Source: an uncultured Clostridia bacterium (GTDB lineage: Bacteria > Bacillota > Clostridia > Lachnospirales > Lachnospiraceae). From it: DNA of 30,738 nucleotides. The translations under genes and the position numbers were made by a program. The stretch lies in contig CAMUFS010000003.1 in NCBI GenBank assembly GCA_947088195.1, forward strand, positions 1 to 30,738. The letters run 5' to 3'. The notes beneath the pieces were generated by a model that worked only from the letters and a program-made list of their open reading frames with translations, had not been told where the DNA came from and made no database searches. Shown piece by piece: positions 7,722 through 14,246 of this stretch; position 1 is the stretch's first letter; each line of letters begins with the position of its first letter.

Positions 7722-7795
7722 ACGAGTTTAGCATCCGCTACGTTTTGAACTAAGCGGGAGCGCGGTGACGGAGGACTATAGCCAATTCTCTGGGC
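7648..7795 (-). repeat. Hairpin repeat copy B: conserved core, different 24-bp arms, T-tract
   Basis: Perfect 24-bp arms at 7656-7679 and 7772-7795 enclose a 92-nt core, about 85 percent identical by eye to copy A on the opposite strand. The arm sequence is unrelated to that of copy A. Plus-strand pairs are GG-TGCT (7702-7707) with AGCA-CC (7730-7736, one bulged T) and AAC (7709-7711) with GTT (7726-7728). Five A at 7648-7652 give a T-tract after the hairpin on the minus strand, so it is placed and oriented to end the HAD/RecQ transcript. Confidence 0.8.
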
Positions 7796-7847
7796 GGACC
7801 CTTCTCAAAAATATTTCATTCCTTATTTACATAACAAAAATACAAAC

Positions 7848-8636
7848 CTATTTTGCATAAAGCATATACTTTTCTAGATAGACAGCTACGCCATCTTCTT
7901 CATTAGAGAGCGTGATATCATCTGCAATATCTTTTACTTCTTGTATCGCATTTCCCATTGCCACTCCAATACCACAAATCTTTAACATACCAATATCCAC
8001 ACAGTCATCACCAAAAGCGATAATATCTGATTGAGACACATTACACGTTTTACATATTGCCAATATCGCTTTTTCCTTTGTCACTCCACTTTTTGTAAAT
8101 TTATACCAATCGCCATCCGAAAAACGTTGGCTGTCAAGCTCTGAAAAAGAATCACATAATTTCTGTGCCAAATTTAATTCTGGTATCTCAACGCAAATTT
8201 TCAAAGCTTCCTGGTCAAAATCAATATAATCAGTATAAATACTATCTCCCCAGCTTTTATCCTGTTCTTTTGGATTACTTTTATAATTCCAATAGTTGGC
8301 ATCCAATGTATCAACTGTAATTTGGCAATCCATACCACATATTTTTCGTGTTACTTCAATAAAATTTTTTGTCTCTGCTTTTGAAAAGGAAGAAGTATAG
8401 ATAATACTTTCACTTGACCGCACCAATGCCCCACCGCTGGAAATAAGAATATCTGGCTTTATATTTTTTATAAATTCCAAGCAATTTTGCTCGCTTCTTG
8501 ATGTGGAAATGCCAATAAGACAGCCGCAATTTTTACACTTATCTAATATTTCTAAAGTATATTCTGATATGGTTTTATCATTTCTTAATAATGTGCCATC
8601 CAAATCAAAGAGTAATAATTTTTTAGGATTTTCCAT
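7848..8636 (-). CDS. Cof-like HAD-IIB hydrolase
   Basis: A 262-residue HAD hydrolase. Motif I is FDLDGTLL (Asp11, Asp13), motif II lies in GISTSR, and the C-terminal GDDCVDIGML with MGNA and ADDIT...EDGVA is the typical Cof/YidA-family ending. The large insert between motifs II and III is the C2 cap, which in this family sets specificity for sugar phosphates or similar metabolites; the substrate is unknown. The ATG at 8636 is chosen because GGAGG ends 8 nt before it; an in-frame GTG 15 nt upstream is part of that ribosome site. It is the last gene of the leftward RecQ group, 56 bp behind recQ. Its final codons are duplicated in inverted form near 7350. Confidence 0.83.
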   Translation of the reverse strand: MENPKKLLLFDLDGTLLRNDKTISEYTLEILDKCKNCGCLIGISTSRSEQNCLEFIKNIKPDILISSGGALVRSSESIIYTSSFSKAETKNFIEVTRKICGMDCQITVDTLDANYWNYKSNPKEQDKSWGDSIYTDYIDFDQEALKICVEIPELNLAQKLCDSFSELDSQRFSDGDWYKFTKSGVTKEKAILAICKTCNVSQSDIIAFGDDCVDIGMLKICGIGVAMGNAIQEVKDIADDITLSNEEDGVAVYLEKYMLYAK

Positions 8637-8692
8637 GAGATATTCCTCCACAACTAAATTCTATTATATGAATTATCATAAAAATATAAAAT

Positions 8693-10543
8693 TTATAAAT
8701 GTCTATTTTTAATATAAGCGAGAAATTTCTCACCATATTTTTCATACTTATATGTACCAACGCCTGATACAGACAACATTTCTTCTTTATTTGTTGGTTT
8801 TAGCACGCACATAGAAAGCAGTGTTTTGTCAGAGAATATAATGTATGGTGGAACGTTCTCTTCTTTTGCAAGTTCGAGTCGAAGGGTGCGCAGCTTTTCA
8901 AATAGTTTTTGATCTGTCTCAGTGAGAAGTGATGAACCTGCCATGTTTTTCTTTGTCTTTTTTTCTGCTTTTTCTTTTGGGGGTCGTTCCTGTTCCTTTG
9001 CCATTTTCATGGTCAGCGACTCTGTAGACTCCAAAAACAAGGAAGATTGTTTTGTGAGTTTTACAATGGCATATTCATCATTTGTCACAGTGAGAAGCTC
9101 TCTAAGCATCAGTTCGTTTATTATCTTCCGAAGTCTATATACGGGCACATCAGCCGCTGCCGCATAATAGGGATTTGTATTCATTTGATACTGTCGGATT
9201 TTGGCTGTGTTGGCACCATGTATGGTATCAATAATCACATTTACGCCATATCGCTGTCTGCTTGTAGATACACAGCCTATCAGTGCTTTTGCTGCCTCTG
9301 TAATATCGACCTCCTCAAATTGCATAATACAATTTTGGCAATTTCCACAGTAATTTGCTCCATATTCCCCAAAATACCGCAAAACATAATCTCTCAGGCA
9401 ATCATTTGTAAAACAGTAAAAAGTCATGCGCTTTAGACGCTCTTGATCTCGTTCCATCACAATTCTTCGTGTGATGGGGTCTAGCTCTTGATTGTCTTCG
9501 TTATGATCAATAAAAAATTGATTGGTAATCACATCTTGCCCGCTGTAAAATAAAATACATTCTGCTGGCTCTCCGTCTCTGCCGGCACGTCCCGCTTCTT
9601 GATAATAGGATTCAATATTTTTTGGCATACCATAGTGAAGCACATAGCGCACGTTTGATTTATCGATTCCCATGCCAAAAGCATTCGTTGCCACCATAAC
9701 CGGGGCGCGATCGTAAATAAAATCATCTTGATTGCGCCGCCTTTCCTCATCACTTAATCCAGCATGGTATCGCGTTACCATTACCCCTGCCTGCTTGAGC
9801 CTCTGCCAGACATCCTCCACAGTTTTTCTTGTCAGACAATAAATAATTCCACTATCATCGGGATGTGTTTCCACATAATTGTGTATGGCATGAAAACGAT
9901 CTTTGGGAGATGACACGCCGAAATATAGGTTTTTTCTGTTAAAGCCCGTTGTCAATACAGCAGGTTCTCGAAGCTCTAAAATATCAATAATATCATCTCG
10001 GACCTCTTTTGTTGCTGTGGCTGTAAATGCTGCCACAACGGGACGAATGGGAAGCTGTTTGATAAAGTCCACAATTTTAAGATAGCTTGGACGAAAATCC
10101 TGTCCCCATTGAGAGACGCAGTGTGCCTCGTCGACAGCTACCATGGTTATGGTGACATGTAAGGCAAAATCCAAAAATTCTTCAGTTAGAAGTCTCTCAG
10201 GTGCCACATAGATAATGGGGTATCGGCCTTGTCTTGCAAGCCCCAGAGCCTTGACATATTGTCTGGCCGTGAGGGAACTGTTTAGGTATGCTGCATGGAT
10301 TCCGGCCTGATTCAGGCTTCCCACCTGATCTTTCATAAGAGAGATAAGCGGAGAGATCACCAAGGTAATGCCGTTCATTATCAGTGCAGGAATTTGGAAA
10401 CAGAGAGATTTTCCAGCACCGGTTGGCATAATTCCCAGAACATCTTGACCACTTAATATTTTGTCGACGAAAAATTCCTGTCCTTCCCGAAAAGAATCAT
10501 ATCCAAAATATTGTTTTAATATTTCATACTTATCCATCTCCAT
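8693..10543 (-). CDS. recQ: ATP-dependent DNA helicase RecQ
   Basis: A 616-residue superfamily 2 helicase unwinding DNA 3' to 5' in recombination and fork repair. Visible motifs are motif 0 FREGQEFF (with Gln22), Walker A PTGAGKS (40-46), DEAH box VDEAHCVSQWGQDFR (137-151), motif III AFTATAT, motif V ATNAFGMGIDKSNVR and motif VI QEAGRAGRDG. The RQC zinc site is CLRDYVLRYFGEYGANYC followed by GNCQNC. A winged-helix region follows, and the last 75 residues form an HRDC domain (FEKLRTLRLELAKEE...SVSGVGTYKYEKYG). Length equals that of E. coli RecQ. Its ATG overlaps the stop of the upstream DUF308 gene by one base (TAATG), implying translational coupling. Confidence 0.92.
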   Translation of the reverse strand: MEMDKYEILKQYFGYDSFREGQEFFVDKILSGQDVLGIMPTGAGKSLCFQIPALIMNGITLVISPLISLMKDQVGSLNQAGIHAAYLNSSLTARQYVKALGLARQGRYPIIYVAPERLLTEEFLDFALHVTITMVAVDEAHCVSQWGQDFRPSYLKIVDFIKQLPIRPVVAAFTATATKEVRDDIIDILELREPAVLTTGFNRKNLYFGVSSPKDRFHAIHNYVETHPDDSGIIYCLTRKTVEDVWQRLKQAGVMVTRYHAGLSDEERRRNQDDFIYDRAPVMVATNAFGMGIDKSNVRYVLHYGMPKNIESYYQEAGRAGRDGEPAECILFYSGQDVITNQFFIDHNEDNQELDPITRRIVMERDQERLKRMTFYCFTNDCLRDYVLRYFGEYGANYCGNCQNCIMQFEEVDITEAAKALIGCVSTSRQRYGVNVIIDTIHGANTAKIRQYQMNTNPYYAAAADVPVYRLRKIINELMLRELLTVTNDEYAIVKLTKQSSLFLESTESLTMKMAKEQERPPKEKAEKKTKKNMAGSSLLTETDQKLFEKLRTLRLELAKEENVPPYIIFSDKTLLSMCVLKPTNKEEMLSVSGVGTYKYEKYGEKFLAYIKNRHL

Positions 10544-11079
10544 TATATTTTCCTACTGAAAATTAGTGCAAGAATATCGAGGATAGCTCCAAGGATTAGA
10601 GTGATAGCTACAAATCTCCACAAAAATATTGTAGAAGAGAACGGATTTAACAGAATAATAATTGCCAATAAAATAGAGAGTGCAGAGGCGATTGCAGCAA
10701 GAAACCAATTTGGTTTTTTCATGCGCAGCATATCAACAGCCCATTGGATTTTGGCAATTCCTGTCAGTAAAATTATCACGCCATACAATATTGTCAGAAG
10801 TGGAAAGGTAACAATAAACCAATGTGTCTGGAAAATGCAGAATAATCCTGCTGTTATGATAACTAATCCCTTTGTCAGTGTTTGCCTGCGGGCAGCCTCT
10901 ATAGGCTCCAGCCTAAAGTACGCGATTACCCCCATAGCTCCCAAAGCAAGCAAAATAACACCAAGACCAATAATGATACCTGATGTAAAACTAACGGGAT
11001 TGATAAGCAGAAGAATCCCTACTAAAATTTCAAATAAGCACATCACGATGCCGCCAGTATTTTCCTTAAGTGTTTTCAT
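10543..11079 (-). CDS. DUF308/HdeD-family membrane protein
   Basis: A 178-residue, very hydrophobic protein with about six membrane helices in three hairpin pairs, matching the small HdeD-like DUF308 family (segments NTGGIVMCLFEILVGILLLI, GVILLALGAMGVIAYF and LYGVIILLTGIAKIQWA). E. coli HdeD takes part in acid resistance, but most homologues have no assigned role. The ATG at 11079 is preferred over longer in-frame starts because AGAAGGAGG lies 9 nt upstream and an N-terminal extension would be Asn/Arg-rich. It is the first gene of the leftward group with recQ, with a strong promoter at 11113-11141. Confidence 0.8.
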   Translation of the reverse strand: MKTLKENTGGIVMCLFEILVGILLLINPVSFTSGIIIGLGVILLALGAMGVIAYFRLEPIEAARRQTLTKGLVIITAGLFCIFQTHWFIVTFPLLTILYGVIILLTGIAKIQWAVDMLRMKKPNWFLAAIASALSILLAIIILLNPFSSTIFLWRFVAITLILGAILDILALIFSRKI

Positions 11080-11112
11080 ATAACATTGCCTCCTTCTAAA
11101 AAAGTTATTGTT

Positions 11113-11141
11113 ATTATAATATATTGGCATAATTTGTACAA
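11113..11141 (-). promoter_or_regulatory. Promoter of the DUF308-recQ-HAD operon
   Basis: Minus strand TTGTAC (11136-11141), 17-bp spacer, TATAAT (11113-11118), about 33 bp before the DUF308 start. Confidence 0.7.
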
Positions 11142-11243
11142 CCAACATTTTTATATTCTGAAAAATGGATGTAGTTCTTTATAAAATATATGGCATAAAG
11201 TCTTTTTTTTCAGCATAGAATAGTCAAAAAGGGAGTGAAGGCT

Positions 11244-12632
11244 TTGGCAGAATATAGGAGGTTTGTTTCATATATTTATGCTTATGACAGAGGGATTAAA
11301 AATAAGAATGTAGGCTTTGCCAAGATGGAGGTCCGAAATGGGGAGTGTCGGATTCACGTTAATATAAAAGGAGCATTTGCTGCGAGCGGAAAAGAGCTGG
11401 AGGCATATCTGTTTCACAGGGAGGAGGAAATGCTTCTTGGTACATGGATGGGAAGCTTTGCCATTAAGAATGGGAATGGAGAGTTTAAGGCTGTGACATC
11501 AGCAGATAATATAGGAGGGTCTGGACTGCCACTGGAAGAGATGAACGGAGTTCTTTTACGGCACAAGGGTGAGGAGGCACGAATCTATGCTTCGGGCTGG
11601 GATGATAACGCTGTGACACCAGAGAATTTTATTCCAGTTAATCAAGAGGAGAGACAGGAAGAAAAGGAATATGATGTGGAAGCAGAGCTTGCTTTAACAA
11701 CAGAGCGGGAGAGGCTTGCTGCTGCGGAGCTTATGCCAGTGATGGAGGCGGTGGAGGAAGAATTGGCACGTCTGAGTGCCGACAAGGATATGGAAGCAAT
11801 GCCTGAGCTGGAGCAGCCTGTTGAGATGCCGGAAATCCAACCAGCGATTCGTCCAGAGGAGCAACCAGCCATTCAGCCTGTGGAAGAGCCGCAGAGAACG
11901 ATACCAGAAGAACAGCCAGTTATTCAGCCAATGAAAGAGCCTCAGAATATGCCAGAGGAGCAACCAGCCGTACATCCCATGTCAGAACCACAGAGAGTGG
12001 TGCCAGAAGAGCAGCCAGTCGTACATCCCATGCCAGAGCCAGAGAGAGACATACCAGAGGAACAGCCAGTGATCCAGCCTGTATCAGAACCGCAGAGAGT
12101 GATACCGGAGGAACCATCTGCAAACCAATCTATGCCCAAAATGCAGAGGAACGTGCAAAGGAAGCAGCCTATTCCTCAAATGCAGAAAAACATGCAAAAG
12201 AAACAGTCTATACCAGCAAAAGCAGAGCCGCAGTCTTTTTCACAGACAGATACTGTGCAGACTTATACAGAACAAAGAACATATCATGGACTGTGGGACA
12301 GATTGGAAAATATCTTTCCCAAGGTGGTCGCTTTTGAGGATGAGCCAGATATTTCTTGTCTGAAAATAGACCTAAAAGATTTGGAATATCTCCCAAGAGA
12401 AAATTGGGGACTTGCCAACAACAGCTTTCTGCTTCATGGATATTATAATTTTCGCTATCTGATACTAGCTAAATTGGGCGAGCATCAATATATGATTGGC
12501 ATACCGGGCATGTACCATAATAATGAAAGGTTTATGGCAGCGATGTTTGGGTTTGATCATTTTAAGCCAGTAAAGGATTATAAGCCGCTGACTGGGCATT
12601 TTGGCTATTGGTATCAGTGGCTTCGGATGTAG
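11244..12632 (+). CDS. Lachnospiraceae-type protein with Glu/Pro repeat linker (DUF6128-like)
   Basis: A 462-residue protein without signal peptide or membrane span. Three parts can be seen: an N-terminal globular domain (about 1-150, AEYRRFVSYIYAYDRG, then beta-rich sequence with GTWMGSF), a linker of Glu/Pro/Gln-rich repeats (about 190-310) and a basic Met/Gln/Lys stretch, and a C-terminal domain (about 345-462, WDRLENIFP...GIPGMYHNNERFMAAMFGFDHFKP) ending GYWYQWLRM. I recall this arrangement as a Lachnospiraceae family annotated DUF6128, function unknown; this was not checked. TTG at 11244 is chosen because GGGAG is 8 nt upstream; a GTG at 11235 has no spaced ribosome site. The gene ends 1 nt from the convergent acetyltransferase gene. 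Confidence 0.7.
   Translation: MAEYRRFVSYIYAYDRGIKNKNVGFAKMEVRNGECRIHVNIKGAFAASGKELEAYLFHREEEMLLGTWMGSFAIKNGNGEFKAVTSADNIGGSGLPLEEMNGVLLRHKGEEARIYASGWDDNAVTPENFIPVNQEERQEEKEYDVEAELALTTERERLAAAELMPVMEAVEEELARLSADKDMEAMPELEQPVEMPEIQPAIRPEEQPAIQPVEEPQRTIPEEQPVIQPMKEPQNMPEEQPAVHPMSEPQRVVPEEQPVVHPMPEPERDIPEEQPVIQPVSEPQRVIPEEPSANQSMPKMQRNVQRKQPIPQMQKNMQKKQSIPAKAEPQSFSQTDTVQTYTEQRTYHGLWDRLENIFPKVVAFEDEPDISCLKIDLKDLEYLPRENWGLANNSFLLHGYYNFRYLILAKLGEHQYMIGIPGMYHNNERFMAAMFGFDHFKPVKDYKPLTGHFGYWYQWLRM
11851..12120 (+). repeat. Coding tandem repeat, about 48-51 nt period
   Basis: At least five imperfect units encode PEEQPxIQPMxEPQRxI-like 16-17 residue repeats (EEQPAIQP, EEQPVIQP, EEQPAVHP, EEQPVVHP, EEQPVIQP). 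Units differ at synonymous and non-synonymous sites, so the expansion is not recent, but unit number may vary between strains. Confidence 0.8.
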
Positions 12633-12633
12633 T

Positions 12634-13173
12634 TTAGACTAACAGGGAATATTGCAGATGATCCTGCCAAATACCATGGATCATAGCATAGTCTCTGGCA
12701 GTTCCCTCAAGCTCAAAGCCAAGGCGGTGAAGAAGCCGGATGGATGGCTGGTTGGAGGGAAGCACATAGGCTTCTATTCGGTGAAGGCTACATTCTGCAG
12801 CGGCGATTGTGATGGCAGTGCAGATTGCCTCCACCGCATAGCCCTGATGCTGATAGAGCGGGTCTAATTTGTAGCCTATCTGACAGGAGTGAAAAGAATG
12901 ACGTAAATTGCCAAAGGAGACTGTGCCAATAATGCGCTGTGGGACATGCTTTCGAAAGAAATAGAGCCGCAGGCGATTTCCTTTCAGCGCTTGATGAAAT
13001 TCTTCATGAAGAAGATTTTTCTGAAATTCTTCTGTATAAAATTGCTCCGACTTTTCCAGCTCGTAGCAATCAAAATATTCCCTGTTGCGCGACAAAAAGG
13101 AAAGGACCTGTGCAGAATCATTTTCATTTAAAAGTCGGAGAAGCAAACGATCGGTCTCATAGGTAAGGTTCAT
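12634..13173 (-). CDS. GNAT N-acetyltransferase, RimJ/RimL-like
   Basis: A 179-residue acetyl-CoA-dependent N-acetyltransferase. The start YETDRLLLRLLNENDSAQVLSF is the classic RimJ/RimL opening, IIGTVSFGNLR forms the beta-2/3 hairpin, and QIGYKLDPLYQHQGYAVEAI carries the acetyl-CoA pyrophosphate-binding motif (Q-x-x-G-x-A). LPSNQPSIRLLHRLGFELEG is the usual motif B ending. Substrates of such enzymes range from ribosomal protein N termini to small molecules, so no target is assigned. The ATG at 13173 has GGGG six nt upstream and fits the family start; a GTG further upstream has no ribosome site. It converges with the DUF6128-like gene with a 1-nt gap and is divergent from tadA. Confidence 0.8.
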   Translation of the reverse strand: MNLTYETDRLLLRLLNENDSAQVLSFLSRNREYFDCYELEKSEQFYTEEFQKNLLHEEFHQALKGNRLRLYFFRKHVPQRIIGTVSFGNLRHSFHSCQIGYKLDPLYQHQGYAVEAICTAITIAAAECSLHRIEAYVLPSNQPSIRLLHRLGFELEGTARDYAMIHGIWQDHLQYSLLV

Positions 13174-13256
13174 ACGACGCCCCATTTCTGCGCGGTTTTT
13201 CTTATCTGTGTTTACAGTGGAACACACCGCACGGATATAAACTTAAAGTGAAATGC

Positions 13257-13285
13257 TTGTATTTACCAGTCTGTAGTGATATGCT
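13257..13285 (+). promoter_or_regulatory. Possible promoter of tadA
   Basis: TTGTAT (13257-13262), 17-bp spacer, TATGCT (13280-13285), 32 bp before the tadA start. Confidence 0.4.
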
Positions 13286-13317
13286 TAGTATAACAGAAGC
13301 AGAGGGTGAAAACAACT

Positions 13318-13797
13318 ATGACAGAACAAGAAATTTATATGAAGGAAGCTTTAAAACAGGCAAAGAGAGCGAGAAAGATTGGCGAAGTGCCCATTGGCTG
13401 TGTAATCGTATATCAGGGAAAAATTATTGGAAGAGGCTACAACCGCAGAACCACCGATAAGAATACATTGTCTCATGCAGAGCTAAATGCGATTAAAAAG
13501 GCAAGCCGTGTGATGGGTGACTGGAGGCTGGAAGAATGTGACATGTATGTGACGCTGGAGCCCTGCCAGATGTGCTCTGGCGCGATTGTTCAAGCACGCA
13601 TGCGCAAGGTCTATATTGGCTGTAGGAATCCCAAGGCCGGATGTGCCGGGTCGGTTTTAAATTTGCTGCAAGTGGAAGGGTTTAATCATCAGGTGGAATT
13701 TGAGACAGGAATATTGGAGGAAGAATGTAGTGTTATACTGAAGGATTTCTTTAAAGAACTTAGAGAAAAGGTAAAAAGGGAGAAGATGCAATATTGA
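13318..13797 (+). CDS. tadA: tRNA-specific adenosine deaminase TadA
   Basis: A 159-residue zinc deaminase converting A34 to inosine in the anticodon of tRNA-Arg(ACG). The zinc/catalytic motifs are H53-A-E55 (SHAELNAI) and P82-C83-x2-C86 (EPCQMC). EVPIGCVIV and the C-terminal RNPKAGCAGSVLNLL are typical of TadA rather than of cytidine or guanine deaminases. ATG at 13318 is chosen over the in-frame GTG at 13306 because AGAGGGTG then sits at normal spacing and the protein starts where other TadA proteins do. It is followed directly by the SRP RNA gene, as in Bacillus subtilis, and its TGA stop lies inside the SRP -35 box. Confidence 0.92.
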   Translation: MTEQEIYMKEALKQAKRARKIGEVPIGCVIVYQGKIIGRGYNRRTTDKNTLSHAELNAIKKASRVMGDWRLEECDMYVTLEPCQMCSGAIVQARMRKVYIGCRNPKAGCAGSVLNLLQVEGFNHQVEFETGILEEECSVILKDFFKELREKVKREKMQY

Positions 13798-13822
13798 CAA
13801 ATGGCAAAAAACAGAGTATACT
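13794..13822 (+). promoter_or_regulatory. Consensus promoter of the SRP RNA gene
   Basis: TTGACA (13794-13799), 17-bp spacer, TATACT (13817-13822). The -35 hexamer contains the tadA stop codon. The predicted start near 13829-13830 coincides with the 5' end of the RNA fold. Confidence 0.85.
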
Positions 13823-13829
13823 AAACAGC

Positions 13830-14087
13830 GTGCAGCCGGGGAGTTAGCGGTGCCCTGTACCTACAATCCGCTCTAGTAGGGGTGATGTCCGGTCCCGGAT
13901 CTTTTCTTGTAGAGCTGCCCTCTATAAGTGATGTTGATGTTTGGGTCTTGCGCAATGGGAATCTGTGAACCGTGTCAGGTCAGGAATGAAGCAGCACTAA
14001 GCAGAACCTCTCATGTGCCGTAAGGGTGCCTGAATTGAGTTAACTGTAGAGGTAACGTCTATGGGAGGGATTCAAAACCGGACGCAC
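13830..14087 (+). ncRNA. ffs: Signal recognition particle RNA, large bacterial type
   Basis: The conserved domain IV hairpin is plain: CAGGTCAGGAATGAAGCAGC with the GGAA tetraloop, and the asymmetric internal loop closed by the matching AAGCAGAACC strand, followed by GCCGTAAGGGTGCCTGAATTG. The 5' 100 nt form an Alu-like domain (GCAGCCGGGGAGTTAGCGGTG), present in Bacillus and Clostridia but absent from the short E. coli 4.5S RNA. The ends pair as GTGC-CCGG with CCGG-GCAC around two mismatches, which defines the approximate limits. It binds Ffh for co-translational membrane targeting. Its position between tadA and dnaX is conserved synteny. Confidence 0.93.
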
Positions 14088-14097
14088 ATAAAGTGGA

Positions 14098-14136
14098 GAA
14101 TGGACAGATTATATGATTTCTGGACGTTCTTTTTTT
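14098..14136 (+). terminator. Terminator of the SRP RNA
   Basis: GAATGGACAGA (14098-14108) pairs with TCTGGACGTTC (14119-14129), with two mismatches and one wobble, followed by seven T. Confidence 0.6.
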
Positions 14137-14246
14137 ATGCGTATGGGTACTTAAAGGAAGATTGTCAACGAAGCTGATAGATGCCCAGCGCGAGCAGAGA
14201 AGATGTTTATTTTACATTATAAAAAAGAAAGGAAAATATAGAAGAA

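Larger units (their letters stand above)
7114..7847. other. Gene-free stretch packed with structured repeats
   Basis: About 730 bp without a convincing gene. It holds, left to right, the tRNA promoter; a 10-bp inverted pair ATTTGTGCCA (7242-7251) and TGGCACAAAT (7288-7297); a short repeat copy (7301-7367); a fragment ending AAATAGGTTC (7379-7388); full copy A (7389-7538); AT-rich sequence with a short ORF (7632-7721); full copy B on the other strand (7648-7795); and an AT-rich spacer up to the HAD gene. Confidence 0.8.
7342..7865. repeat. Perfect 25-bp inverted repeat copying the HAD gene 3' end
   Basis: 7841-7865 (last five codons, stop codon and 7 nt downstream of the leftward HAD gene) is exactly the reverse complement of 7342-7366. 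The pair encloses copies A and B. Identity stops abruptly on both sides. Confidence 0.85.

Noticed and set aside
7389..7795. CRISPR array
   Set aside because: Only two long copies on opposite strands with internal hairpins, no regular short direct repeats and spacers, and no cas genes.
8637..8651. Upstream GTG start for the Cof-like hydrolase
   Set aside because: The GTG is part of the GGAGG ribosome site serving the ATG at 8636.
10601..11083. Rightward 160-residue ORF
   Set aside because: Antisense to the DUF308 gene, whose hydrophobic helices and ribosome site make the other strand clearly the coding one.
11851..12120. Non-coding minisatellite or CRISPR-like repeat
   Set aside because: The units are in frame inside a long ORF with coding-type substitutions and encode a Glu/Pro linker.
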